This document shows positions 6,443 through 14,379 of a stretch of 45,959 bases of DNA, piece after piece. This stretch comes from Myxococcales bacterium (lineage in GTDB: Bacteria; Myxococcota_A; Polyangia; Polyangiales; Ga0077539), in assembly GCA_013298625.1 (NCBI GenBank), contig JAAFIF010000082.1:1-45959 (forward strand), written 5' to 3'. Below the pieces are notes generated by a model. It made no database searches, had not been told where the DNA came from, and worked only from the letters and a program-made list of their open reading frames with translations. Made by a program: the position numbers and the translations under genes. Each line of letters begins with the position of its first letter. Within the stretch, counting starts at the first letter, position 1.

Positions 6443-7684
6443 TCACGGGCGGGCGGCGGCGGCGTTGGACGGCGTCGACTGCGCGCTCGCTGCACCACCG
6501 GATGGCGTCGCGGTCGAACCCGGCGCGGTCGCAGGTGACGCGCAGTTTGGTGACGGCCGCATGAGCGCGGGATCGGGGCCGCGCAAGACCAGCTGTCGCA
6601 GCGCTTCGACCTGTTCGTCCGCGCGGCGAACCCAGGCGTTGTCGGCGATGGCGTTGCGTCGGGCCATTCCGATGGTCGCCTCCCACGCGCGCAACGCCGC
6701 TTGGACGAGCGGCCGCAGACGGTTGCCGGTGCGCTGGCGGTAGATGCGGATCGCGGGCTCCTCCCAGTCGCACGGCAGCGGCGTCTCGACGATCGAGCCG
6801 TACAGCGCGCGGTACATCTCTCCGAGGGCGTAGCCCGACGCCGCGGCCCAGTGGGGATTTCCCACGCGGATCGCGTCGTTGTAGAGCACGTGCGCGTGGG
6901 TCACGTGCTGCACGCGGCGCTCGATGGCCAGGCTGAGCGCGGCGTCGTCGACGTCGATGCGGATCGCGATGTCCGCCGCTTCGAGCCGCGAGATCTCCGC
7001 CAGCACGAAGCGCGCTTGCGCGATGAACGTGTCGTCGCCGAGGGCGCTCACGGACTCGACCGTCGGCGCGAGCGAGATCGCGTCCTGCGCGGCCCGCGCG
7101 GCGCCAGGCCGATCGCCGATCGCGAGCTTCGCCGCGGCTTGACGGCCGAGCGCCTCGACCCGATCCACCAGCGAAACACGCGGGATGGTCAACACACGGT
7201 CCGTGGCCGTGACGATCTCCGCGGGGCGATTGGCGGACTCGCCGACGGCCGCCACGCGAAACCACGCGTCCCGCGCCAGGTCGTTGTTGCTGCCGTGCGC
7301 CGTGGTCGCCGCGAGCGTGTACGCCGCCATCGCCTCGGGCCCGCGATTGCTGCTCTGGTACGCCTGACCGCGGTTGAAGTGCGACGCCGCGACGAGGTTC
7401 GACTGAGGAAACTCTCGGATCAACCGGTCGTAGTCGGCGATCGCTTCGTCGAAACGGCGGGTCTGCAGCGCGGCAGCGGCGCGCTCGAAGAGCAGTCGCG
7501 CGTCGTAGGCGTCACCCGTTCCGTCGGGGCGGCCCACCACCCTGAACTCGGGGCCCTGCATCGACCGCACCCTCGCTGCGGTGAGCGCGCTCGCGGCGGT
7601 GTTCGCTCGACCTGCTTGGGTCGTCGCGCAGGCGTTGGTGACCAACGCGATCAGGGTGAGTGCAGCCAGGGCGGAGTGCTTCAT
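6443..7684 (-). CDS. TPR-containing lipoprotein of unknown role
   Basis: The 413-residue product opens MKHSALAALTLIALVTNACA, a lipoprotein signal with the acylated Cys in TNAC. Residues about 60-250 form tetratricopeptide-like helical pairs (for example FDEAIADYDRLIREFPQSN and ASHFNRGQAYQSSNRGPEAM), which suggest protein-protein contacts at the inner face of a membrane. The C-terminus is low complexity (Ala/Ser/Thr/Pro). I chose the ATG at 7682-7684 because it gives a clean signal peptide; the frame upstream is antisense to the RNase HII-like gene. Nothing nearby suggests a specific pathway. Confidence 0.8.
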   Translation of the reverse strand: MKHSALAALTLIALVTNACATTQAGRANTAASALTAARVRSMQGPEFRVVGRPDGTGDAYDARLLFERAAAALQTRRFDEAIADYDRLIREFPQSNLVAASHFNRGQAYQSSNRGPEAMAAYTLAATTAHGSNNDLARDAWFRVAAVGESANRPAEIVTATDRVLTIPRVSLVDRVEALGRQAAAKLAIGDRPGAARAAQDAISLAPTVESVSALGDDTFIAQARFVLAEISRLEAADIAIRIDVDDAALSLAIERRVQHVTHAHVLYNDAIRVGNPHWAAASGYALGEMYRALYGSIVETPLPCDWEEPAIRIYRQRTGNRLRPLVQAALRAWEATIGMARRNAIADNAWVRRADEQVEALRQLVLRGPDPALMRPSPNCASPATAPGSTATPSGGAASAQSTPSNAAAARP

Positions 7685-7796
7685 TGCGTCGACCTCTACG
7701 ATACGCCCTGCCGGGCGATGGGAGCGTGTGGCGGCGATGGCGGGTGCGACAACCGTCGTCGAGCGAAGGTTCCGGTGACGGCGCGAGGTTGTCATT

Positions 7797-8750
7797 GTGA
7801 TACCCATCGTCGCCGCCGTGAGCGACGAAGCGATTTGGCTCGGTGTCGACGAGAACGGCCTGGGCTCGAGGCTCGGGCCCATGACGGTGACGGGCGTGCG
7901 CGTGCGCGTCGACCGGGCGAAGCTGCGCGACCGCGCGGCGGTGCGAAGAGCGGTCGAGCGCGCCGGGGTCGGCGACTCCAAAGAGCTCTGCGCGCACGGA
8001 AACATGAGCGCCATGGAGGCCCGAGTGCGCGCGATGCTGCGCGTGCACTGCGGGTGGAGCCCTGTTTCTCTCAGCGAATTTGCAGCGAAGACGGCGATCG
8101 AGACCGACGCTGCCCTCCGCGCGAGCTGCCCCGATGGCGAGGCGCCCAAGGTGTGCTTCGACGACGCGGTCGAACTTCCTGCGTTCGGCGGAGAGGTCAC
8201 CGACGAGGACCTCGACCGAGCGCGAGCGCTCAAAGATCGCGGCTTCGTGATCGAGGACGTGCGTGTGTCCGTGCAGTGCGCGGGGCGCATCAACGACGCG
8301 CGCGCCGCGGGGCGATCGCGCATGGACGTCGACCTCGACGCGATGCTGGCGTTGGTCGAAGCCCTCGCGCGAGCAGGCGTGCTCGTCGAAGCCTCGCTCG
8401 GCAAAGTGGGCGCGCGCGCCCGCTACCACGACGCGATCAGCAAGCGCTTCGCCCTCTGCCGCGTCGAAAGCGAGGCGCGAGAGCGCTCGGTGTACGAGGT
8501 TCCCTCGGTCGGAAGGCTGGCGTTCGTGATGGACGGCGACGCGACCGAGCCAGCGATCTCCCTCGCGAGCGTGTTCGGAAAGTACGCGCGCGAGCTGTGG
8601 ATGCACCGGCACAACCGCTACTGGAGCTCCGCGGTCTCGGGCGTGACCGCGGTCTCGGGCTACCACGACCCTGTGACAGATCGACTCGTGCGCGCCACGG
8701 CGCTCGCGCGAAAACAACGGCAGATTGCAGACCGATGCTTCGAGCGCTGA
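7797..8750 (+). CDS. Divergent RNase HII/HIII-like protein
   Basis: The 317-residue protein resembles RNase HII in three places. GVDENGLGSRLGPMTVTGV (from residue 16) matches the GVDEAGRGPLAGPVV motif, with catalytic-type D18, E19 and the following Gly. VGDSKEL (58-64) matches the DSKKLS motif. DATEPAISLASVFGKYARE near residue 245 matches the late Asp plus AASIxAKVxRD block, followed by GYHDP in place of GYPT. The third catalytic Asp is not obvious: VLVEASLG appears where VLVDG is expected. Typical RNase HII is about 200 residues, so this is longer. It may process RNA-DNA hybrids or may have lost that activity. GTG at 7797 is used; GTG at 7818 is equally possible. The 3' end overlaps the next gene by 16 bases. 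Confidence 0.65.
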   Translation: MIPIVAAVSDEAIWLGVDENGLGSRLGPMTVTGVRVRVDRAKLRDRAAVRRAVERAGVGDSKELCAHGNMSAMEARVRAMLRVHCGWSPVSLSEFAAKTAIETDAALRASCPDGEAPKVCFDDAVELPAFGGEVTDEDLDRARALKDRGFVIEDVRVSVQCAGRINDARAAGRSRMDVDLDAMLALVEALARAGVLVEASLGKVGARARYHDAISKRFALCRVESEARERSVYEVPSVGRLAFVMDGDATEPAISLASVFGKYARELWMHRHNRYWSSAVSGVTAVSGYHDPVTDRLVRATALARKQRQIADRCFER

Positions 8751-9970
8751 CCCACTCCCCTGTTGTGTTGCTCTCGCTCGCCGCGCTCTCGTCGGCGTGC
8801 GGCGGTCGTTCGCGCGCGCAAGACGCAGCGCAGAGCCCCACTCCCCCGATCGACGCTGCGCCCGAGGCGAGCGCCGAGGTCGAAGACCAAGACGCGGCCG
8901 TCGAGGACGCCGCTGTTGACGCTCCCAGCGGCCCGCGGCGCGTGGTCGTCACGTCGACAGGCAGCCTCGTGCTGCACCGTCACGTGGTGACCATCGCGCA
9001 GTCGTATCGAGAGATGGGAGGGCTCTCGTACATGCTCACGCGGCTCGCGCCGATCATCACGCCGCGCGAGGTCGCGATCGTTCCGCTCGAGGGGCCGCTG
9101 ACGATGCAGGCGCGTGCGCCCTGGGTCGGGGACAACCCTGCGCTCGGGGGGCACCCGTGGTTCGCGCGCAACCTGTCGCGCGTGGGATTCGACGCGGTGA
9201 TTCTCGCGACCAACCACGCGATGGACCAGCGGCCCGACGGCCTCGAGCAGACCATCGAGACCCTCGATCAAGCGGGGCTCGGCGCGATCGGCGCGGGGCG
9301 CTCAGAGGACGACGCGTACACGCCGTGGGTGACAGAGCGCGACGGCGTGCGCGTAGCGGTGCTGGGCTACACCGAGCGATCGGCGTTTGCGCCGGGCGGC
9401 GCGGACGCGAGGGCGTTCATCGCGCGGGACTTGCAACGGGTGCTGGACGCCCTGCGCACGGCGCACGAGCGAGCCGAGGTGGTGGTCCTGTGCGCGCACT
9501 GGGGGCGAGATCGATCGGCGAACCCGACGGCGGGTCAACGCTCGCTCGCGCGGCGCTTCATCGAAGCGGGCGCGGACCTCGTGCTCGGCGCAGGGCCGAG
9601 CGTCTTGCAGACGGTCGAGCGGACGACGAGCGAGCGAGGCGACGCGGTGATCGCGTATTCGCTGGGAAATCTCATGTCGAACTTCGGCTCTGCGTGGCAC
9701 GCGGGCCTCGGTCCGCGACCCGCCGACGATCCGATGGGGATCATGTACGACCCGCGCACGCGTGACGGGGCGCTGCTTCGCGTGCAATTCGAAGTGGGCG
9801 AAGGCAACAGGCTGACCCTCGCGTCCATGTCCGCCGTCGCCACATGGAACGTGAATTTCACCGGCGACATGCACGTCGCGCCGATGCGCCACGCGGACGA
9901 GCGCATCAGCCGCGAGCGCATGCGCGCGATCACCGCAGCCCTGGGCTCTGCCGTCCGCGTTCGCCCATAG
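8735..9970 (+). CDS. CapA/PgsA-family metallophosphatase-like lipoprotein
   Basis: The 411-residue product has a lipoprotein signal (LSLAALSSAC), an acidic Ala/Asp-rich linker to about residue 65, and then a CapA (PGA_cap) domain. Family blocks visible in order are PLEGPLT, VILATNHAMD, GLGAIGAGRSEDDA, VVVLCAHWG, GADLVLGAGPSVLQTVE and VIAYSLGNLMSNF. CapA proteins have a calcineurin-like fold and are linked to poly-gamma-glutamate or capsule formation. The first metal motif (GD) is replaced by TGS, so activity is not assured. No capB or capC neighbours are present. The start overlaps the RNase HII-like gene by 16 bases, suggesting cotranslation. Confidence 0.82.
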   Translation: MLRALTHSPVVLLSLAALSSACGGRSRAQDAAQSPTPPIDAAPEASAEVEDQDAAVEDAAVDAPSGPRRVVVTSTGSLVLHRHVVTIAQSYREMGGLSYMLTRLAPIITPREVAIVPLEGPLTMQARAPWVGDNPALGGHPWFARNLSRVGFDAVILATNHAMDQRPDGLEQTIETLDQAGLGAIGAGRSEDDAYTPWVTERDGVRVAVLGYTERSAFAPGGADARAFIARDLQRVLDALRTAHERAEVVVLCAHWGRDRSANPTAGQRSLARRFIEAGADLVLGAGPSVLQTVERTTSERGDAVIAYSLGNLMSNFGSAWHAGLGPRPADDPMGIMYDPRTRDGALLRVQFEVGEGNRLTLASMSAVATWNVNFTGDMHVAPMRHADERISRERMRAITAALGSAVRVRP

Positions 9971-10028
9971 TGTTGGTCCCCAAACGCGACGGCCTCGAAG
10001 CGCCCCCCCGAAGCGCTGCGGCGAACGA

Positions 10029-10604
10029 TCAGTCGTAGACTTCGACGCCGGTCGCGTCGAACTCGATCTGCGCGACGCGGCCCGTCGCCTCACGGGCGCT
10101 CTCGTCGCACTCGGTCGGCGGGTGAGCAGCGACGATGGTCCCGGCCATGGAGGCGCGCTTTCCGTTGACGTCGCGCGGGAGGAAGAAGCTGTGCCCGTGC
10201 ATGCGCACGTGGGCTTGCGTCTGTCCGTCGCGCAGCTCCATCCAGCAGCCCTGGTGCTGGCAGACCGCGACGATCTGCCCTTCGACGCGCACGGTGCGGT
10301 CGCGAAGCTGCTCGTGCGTGCGAAGGACCTGGTCGAGCGTCGCGCGCGTGGCGTCCGCTGCGAGCGACTCGCCGAAGCGTCGCGTCCCGCCGGGAACCGC
10401 GGCTTGCGTGGGCGCTGCGTTGGCAGGGGCGGCGTGCGCTGCGTGCGGGTCGCCGTGACCTGCTTGTGCGACGGGCGCGACGGGCGCGACAGCAGCAGCG
10501 GCGGGCTGCGCGGCGCGGGGCTCGGCGCGGACTTGCAGAGACGCCGGCTGCGGCTGCGAGCACGCAGCGAGCGCGAACAACGAAGTAGCGAGCAACAAAC
10601 GCAT
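10029..10604 (-). CDS. Lipoprotein with DUF4920-like domain
   Basis: The 191-residue protein starts MRLLLATSLFALAACSQ, a clear lipoprotein signal with the acylated Cys at residue 15. A Pro/Ala/His-rich linker follows to about residue 70. The C-terminal part contains the DUF4920 pattern: a TVRVEGQIVAVCQHQGCWME block, then RMHGHSFFLPRDVNGKRASM and AGTIV. The VC/GCW cysteines and the His-rich linker could bind a metal. The domain's function is unknown. It is convergent with the CapA-like gene. ATG at 10602-10604 was preferred over an upstream in-frame start because the signal peptide begins there. Confidence 0.8.
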   Translation of the reverse strand: MRLLLATSLFALAACSQPQPASLQVRAEPRAAQPAAAAVAPVAPVAQAGHGDPHAAHAAPANAAPTQAAVPGGTRRFGESLAADATRATLDQVLRTHEQLRDRTVRVEGQIVAVCQHQGCWMELRDGQTQAHVRMHGHSFFLPRDVNGKRASMAGTIVAAHPPTECDESAREATGRVAQIEFDATGVEVYD

Positions 10605-10660
10605 GACGGACGGATCGCTAGCACGATTCGAGGCGATTCGCACGTGGCGGCGGCGGGCGC

Positions 10661-11413
10661 TCAGGCGAGCTCGACGCGCACGACGCGGTCTTCGACGGCG
10701 CGCGCGAAGGCCTCGGCCGCGGCGTTGACGCGCGTGCGATCGGCGCCGTCGAAGGTGATCTTGACGGAGTATCCGTCCTCATCGCGGTCGAACCAGCGCG
10801 GGTAGCTTCCGATCGAGACGTCGGCGAACGCGCGCACAGCTTCGTCGAGCGGCGCTTTGAGCGACGGCTCGTCGCCGCGGCAGAGGACGCACGCGAGGAC
10901 AAACGAGCGGTCGGGGTCTCGCACGACGTGGCGAATCAAGTCGAGCTGCGCGCGAAACAGCTGAGGAATCCCTGGCAAAACGAAGACGTTCTCGACCTGC
11001 ATCACCGGCCACGGGGCCGCGCCGTCCTCGCCGTGGTGAAGGACGGTGCCCTCGACAACGGTGGCCATGCGCAGGTGGTCCGCGGAGCATCGCTCGGCGT
11101 AGTGCGCGCGCAACGCGGCTTCGAGCGTGGGGTGCCGCGCCGTGCAGCGTCCCAGCGCCAGCGCGACGGAGTCGATGGTGACGTCGTCGTGCGTGGGGCC
11201 GATGCCACCAGACGTGAAGACCAGGTCGACCGAGGCGCGCAGCGCGTCGAGGGCGGCGACGATCGCCGCGGGCTCGTCGGGGACGGTGACGATGCGCCGG
11301 AGCTCCACGCCGACCGAGCGGAGCAGGCGCGCGAGGTCGTGCGAGTTGGTGTCCTGGATTTTTCCTGAGAGGACCTCGTTGCCGATCACGAGGGCAGCGG
11401 CCGTGCGCGCCAT
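10661..11413 (-). CDS. CinA/MoaB-like molybdopterin-binding domain protein
   Basis: The 250-residue protein has the MoaB/CinA-N signature: ALVIGNEVLSGKIQDTNSHD at the N-terminus and VFTSGGIGPTHDD near residue 67, then VLPGIPQLFRAQLD. Standalone proteins of this kind are annotated as competence/damage-inducible protein A-like or as FAD-synthetase-type MPT-binding domains. The amidase domain of full CinA is absent. The substrate is uncertain. It is transcribed divergently from the hydrolase-like lipoprotein gene. Confidence 0.85.
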   Translation of the reverse strand: MARTAAALVIGNEVLSGKIQDTNSHDLARLLRSVGVELRRIVTVPDEPAAIVAALDALRASVDLVFTSGGIGPTHDDVTIDSVALALGRCTARHPTLEAALRAHYAERCSADHLRMATVVEGTVLHHGEDGAAPWPVMQVENVFVLPGIPQLFRAQLDLIRHVVRDPDRSFVLACVLCRGDEPSLKAPLDEAVRAFADVSIGSYPRWFDRDEDGYSVKITFDGADRTRVNAAAEAFARAVEDRVVRVELA

Positions 11414-11439
11414 GGTGCGCGAGAGTGTACACTTCGCCC

Positions 11440-12297
11440 GTGATCAGACCGTGGCTGAAGCTGAGCGCGCTGTGCGTCGCGCTCGGCGCGTGCGATCCGA
11501 AGGTGTCGAGCGACGCAGGCGGGCCGTCGCAAGGAGCAACGCAGGACGCAGGCGTCGACCCCGAGCTCGTTCGCTTCACCACAGCCGACGGCTGGCAGAT
11601 CGTCGGCGACCTGCGCGTCCGACAACCGCGCTCGCTCGGCGTGGTGTTCGTCCACCAGCTCGGATCGAACCGGGGCGAGTGGGCGCGCTTCGCCGGGCGG
11701 GTCGCGGGCAACCCGCCGTGGTTGGACTCGTCGGGCCGGCTGACCACGCTGGCGTTCGACCTGCGCGGGCACGGCGAGAGCACCACGAGCGCCGACGGGA
11801 CCGCGCGCTGGCAGAGCTTCGGCAACGACCGCGCGCGGTGGATCTCGCTCGAGCACGACGTCGCTGCGGCGGTGGACCTGGTGAGGCAGCGCGCGATCAC
11901 CACGCGGATCGTGGTGGTGGCCTCGGGCATCGGCGCGACCGCAGCCGCGCTGTACGCGTCGCGCGCGGGCGCGCCGGTCGCGGGGCTGGTGTTGATCTCT
12001 CCGACCATGGACGCGCGCGGGATCAACCTCGCCGCGCCGCTGACGCAGTACGTGCGAGCGCAGCGGCCGGTGCTGCTCGTGGCGGCCAGCGGCGACAGCG
12101 CGAGCTCGGACTGCGTTCGCGACGTGCAGCAAGCGCTGTCCGCGGCGGACGCAGGCGTCGGCGAGGGCTCGATCGAGGTCGAGCGCTACGACAACGCCAG
12201 CGCGCACGGCGTCGCGATCGGAGCCGAGGGCGTTCACCCCGAGCTCTGGGCGAGGATCGACCGGTTTTTCTCAGACCGAATGCGCGTGCGGCGCTGA
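11440..12297 (+). CDS. Alpha/beta-hydrolase-fold lipoprotein lacking the nucleophile Ser
   Basis: The 285-residue protein begins VIRPWLKLSALCVALGAC, a lipoprotein signal, from GTG at 11440; a further GTG at 11425 is possible. The body follows the alpha/beta-hydrolase order: LGVVFVHQLGSNRGEW, LAFDLRGHGES, a nucleophile-elbow region VVVASGIGATAAALYASRAG, VLLVAASGDSASS and SAHGVA with the His. At the elbow the expected G-x-S-x-G reads A-S-G-I-G, so the Ser position is Gly. It may be a non-catalytic relative, or Ser one residue earlier may act, which would be unusual. Envelope location is predicted. Confidence 0.75.
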   Translation: MIRPWLKLSALCVALGACDPKVSSDAGGPSQGATQDAGVDPELVRFTTADGWQIVGDLRVRQPRSLGVVFVHQLGSNRGEWARFAGRVAGNPPWLDSSGRLTTLAFDLRGHGESTTSADGTARWQSFGNDRARWISLEHDVAAAVDLVRQRAITTRIVVVASGIGATAAALYASRAGAPVAGLVLISPTMDARGINLAAPLTQYVRAQRPVLLVAASGDSASSDCVRDVQQALSAADAGVGEGSIEVERYDNASAHGVAIGAEGVHPELWARIDRFFSDRMRVRR

Positions 12298-12334
12298 CGA
12301 TCACGAGCCGATCGAACTTTTTTTTCGCGAATGC

Positions 12335-12363
12335 TTGACACCCCCGGGCTGCGTAGATAGAAG
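12335..12363 (+). promoter_or_regulatory. Promoter of the tRNA-Gln/tRNA-Glu unit
   Basis: TTGACA (12335-12340), a 17-base spacer and TAGAAG (12358-12363) form a sigma-70-type promoter. The predicted start lies near 12370, followed by a GC-rich stretch and then tRNA-Gln at 12407. The pattern matches that of the other tRNA cluster at 6393-6421. Confidence 0.7.
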
Positions 12364-12406
12364 ACCGCCCCGCTCACGAAACATCTGTGAGCAGCAAAGA
12401 CCCAAT

Positions 12407-12480
12407 TCGGGGATCGTCTAACGGCAGGACGACGGTTTCTGGCACCGTCTATCAAGGTTCGAATCCTTGTCCCCGAGCCA
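12407..12480 (+). tRNA. tRNA-Gln (anticodon CTG)
   Basis: The acceptor stem TCGGGGA/TCCCCGA closes the cloverleaf. The anticodon arm ACGGT-TTCTGGC-ACCGT gives CTG, and the T-arm has GGTTCGAATCC. CCA is encoded. It reads CAG codons, the common Gln codon in this GC-rich genome. Confidence 0.96.
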
Positions 12481-12530
12481 GAACAACATGCAGCGCAGTG
12501 ATTCATTGCGATGCCTGGTGCTCTGAAGTC

Positions 12531-12602
12531 GGTCCCATCGTCTAGCGGTTAGGACATCGGCCTCTCACGTCGGTAACACGGGTTCAAGTCCCGTTGGGAT
12601 CG
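12531..12602 (+). tRNA. tRNA-Glu (anticodon CTC)
   Basis: The acceptor GGTCCCA/TGGGATC closes the cloverleaf with one G-T or mismatch pair. The anticodon loop CTCTCAC gives CTC, and the T-arm is GGGTTCAAGTCCC. CCA is not encoded. It follows tRNA-Gln by 50 bases and is transcribed with it. Confidence 0.95.
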
Positions 12603-12645
12603 CAACAAAGACGGAGCGTGTGAGACGCTCTGGCAAACACTGAGA

Positions 12646-12682
12646 CCCTCGAACGAGCGATCGTTCGGGGGTTTCGTGTTTT
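12646..12682 (+). terminator. Rho-independent terminator of the tRNA-Gln/Glu unit
   Basis: An 11-base-pair stem CCCTCGAACGA/TCGTTCGGGGG with loop GCGA is followed by TTTCGTGTTTTCT. It ends the tRNA unit and lies just before the convergent yjbQ-like gene. That gene starts at its 3' end only 11 bases on, so the element may serve both directions. Confidence 0.85.
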
Positions 12683-12692
12683 CTCCGCGGCG

Positions 12693-13127
12693 CTACTCGC
12701 CGATGATCTTCACGAGCACGCGCTTGTCTCGGTTGCCGTCGAACTCGCCGTAGAAGATCTGCTCCCAGGTGCCGAAGTCGAGCGCGCCTGCGGTGATCGC
12801 GACGACCACCTCGCGCCCCATGACTTGCCGCTTCAAGTGCGCATCGCCGTTGTCTTCGCCGGTGGCGTTGTGGCGGTAGCCGCCCTTGTTCGGGTCGCTT
12901 CCTTCGTTGAACGGCGCCACGCGCTCGAGCCAGCGCAGATAGTCCTGCTTCAGCCCCGACTCTTCGTCGTTGATGAAGACGCTCGACGTGATGTGCATCG
13001 AGTTGACGAGACAGAGACCTTCGCGGACGCCGCTCTCGCGCACGGCGTCTCGGACGGTCTCGGTGATGTTGACGAACCCGGCGCGCGCAGGCACGCGGAG
13101 GGTGATGATCTTTCGGTGGCTCTTCAT
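12693..13127 (-). CDS. YjbQ/UPF0047 family protein (secondary thiamine-phosphate synthase type)
   Basis: The 144-residue protein has the compact YjbQ fold. Signature blocks are LVNSMHITSSVFINDEE near residue 42, NATGEDNGDAHLKRQVMG near residue 88 and the C-terminal GTWEQIFYGEFDG. The conserved His and Asp/Glu residues form the putative metal site. Family members can replace thiamine-phosphate synthase weakly, but their true role is unknown. ATG at 13125-13127 gives the family length. It ends facing the tRNA terminator and is divergent from the GNAT gene at 13197. Confidence 0.9.
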   Translation of the reverse strand: MKSHRKIITLRVPARAGFVNITETVRDAVRESGVREGLCLVNSMHITSSVFINDEESGLKQDYLRWLERVAPFNEGSDPNKGGYRHNATGEDNGDAHLKRQVMGREVVVAITAGALDFGTWEQIFYGEFDGNRDKRVLVKIIGE

Positions 13128-13196
13128 GGGCGCAGTGAAAGCGCAGAGGCTCGATCGTGCAACGACCGCCGCGCGCCCGTCGCGCAGAGGCGCACC

Positions 13197-14027
13197 ATGA
13201 GCGAGTCGCTCGAGGTCGTCGCCCGGTCCGTGGTGCGCCGTTGGATCGACGAAGAAGGGCTCGATCGCGGGTTGCTCGACGCGGTCGCCGACGAGCTCTG
13301 CGCGGCGCTCGGCGGCGCGACGACGGTGATGGTCGACGACGGGACGGGCGCGGCGCTCGCGGTCCTCGACGGGTCGCGCGCGTGGTGCGTCGGGCTCGAC
13401 GCGAGAGAGAGCGACAACGAGACCGCGCTGGTTGCGACGCTGTGTGCGCGCGCGGCGCAGCGCGGAGCGAGTCGATTGCTCTCGGGCGGACCTGCGCGGT
13501 GGTATCTGCGCTCGGGCGTCTCGAGCGGCGAGCGCGAGCGAGCGTGGGTCGCCGCGCACGCGCGCGTGATCGCGACGCACTGGGACCTGTGGGTCGATCC
13601 GCGCGGGGTCGCGATGCCCGCGCACGACGTCGAACCGGTGGCGTCCCGCGCGGACTGCGAGCAGATCGCGTCGTGGCTCGAGGCGGAGTTCTCCGTCGCG
13701 TGGGCGCACGAAGTGCGGTGGGCGTTCGCTCGGGGCGCGGTGTTCGCCGCGAGAGACGCAGGAGAATGGGTCGCCGTCGCCGCGCACTCGGGCCACTGCG
13801 CCGCGGCGGGGACGTTTGGCCCCCTCGCGACGAGGGAGCGCGCGCGAGGCCGCGGGCACGGCGCGAGGGTCGCGAGGGCCGCGCTGGCGTCGGCGGCAGA
13901 GAGGGGGTTCGCGAGGGTGTGTGTTCCGTGGGTGGATCGGGAGGTCGTGCGGCTTTACGAGGGCCTCGCGCGCGTCGAAGCGCGCGCCGAGCGAGTGCTG
14001 TATGCTGTGGATTTGCTCGGTCGATAG
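13197..14027 (+). CDS. GNAT-fold N-acetyltransferase family protein
   Basis: The 276-residue protein has a C-terminal GNAT-like region (about residues 140-276). GTFGPLATRERARGRGHGAR carries the acetyl-CoA-binding RxxGxG pattern, and VVRLYEGLARVEARAERVLY is a typical last helix and strand. The N-terminal half may be a divergent second GNAT or a substrate domain. The acceptor is unknown. ATG at 13197 is used; the open frame extends upstream only because it is antisense to the YjbQ gene. Confidence 0.75.
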   Translation: MSESLEVVARSVVRRWIDEEGLDRGLLDAVADELCAALGGATTVMVDDGTGAALAVLDGSRAWCVGLDARESDNETALVATLCARAAQRGASRLLSGGPARWYLRSGVSSGERERAWVAAHARVIATHWDLWVDPRGVAMPAHDVEPVASRADCEQIASWLEAEFSVAWAHEVRWAFARGAVFAARDAGEWVAVAAHSGHCAAAGTFGPLATRERARGRGHGARVARAALASAAERGFARVCVPWVDREVVRLYEGLARVEARAERVLYAVDLLGR

Positions 14028-14092
14028 CGGGACCGAGCGCGCAGCGATTTCGTGTGCATCAATCAAACAAAGCGGCCACAATCGCGCGTTGC

Positions 14093-14326
14093 ATGAAGGC
14101 CAAGACTCCGAAGAAGAAGCATGGCGGCGCTCGTCCGGGCGCTGGCCGCCCCGCCAAGATCGACGCGCCGATGCGTGTGCACGTGACGCTGCCGACCGCG
14201 CTTGTGAAGTGGCTCGACGCGCAGGCGAAGAAGCTCGGCGCGGGCAAGGACGACGAGACGACGGCGTTTACGCGGTCGGACCTCGTGCGCGAGCTGCTCG
14301 AGAAGGCGCGCAAGAAGTCGGCGTGA
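14093..14326 (+). CDS. Small basic ribbon-helix-helix-like protein
   Basis: The 77-residue protein starts MKAKTPKKKHGGARPGAGRP, a basic AT-hook-like GRP tail. It continues MRVHVTLPTALVKWLDAQAK and SDLVRELLEKA, which fit the strand-helix-helix layout of CopG/Arc-type DNA-binding domains. It could bind DNA as a dimer. No toxin gene adjoins it, so a chromosomal regulator or nucleoid role is more likely than an antitoxin. The assignment rests on pattern and composition only. Confidence 0.6.
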   Translation: MKAKTPKKKHGGARPGAGRPAKIDAPMRVHVTLPTALVKWLDAQAKKLGAGKDDETTAFTRSDLVRELLEKARKKSA

Positions 14327-14379
14327 GCCGTCGTCGACGCAGCGAAACCGCTTGGACTGTGCGAGCGTAGGACGCGACG

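Noticed and set aside
10779..12026. 415-codon minus-strand ORF covering the hydrolase-like lipoprotein
   Set aside because: Antisense to the lipoprotein with clear signal peptide and overlapping the CinA-like gene in another frame; no recognisable product.
12825..13196. Longer start for the GNAT protein
   Set aside because: The extension is antisense to the YjbQ gene and has no family similarity.
14093..14326. Antitoxin of a toxin-antitoxin pair
   Set aside because: The small ribbon-helix-helix-like protein has no toxin-sized partner; its neighbours are an acetyltransferase and a peroxidase.
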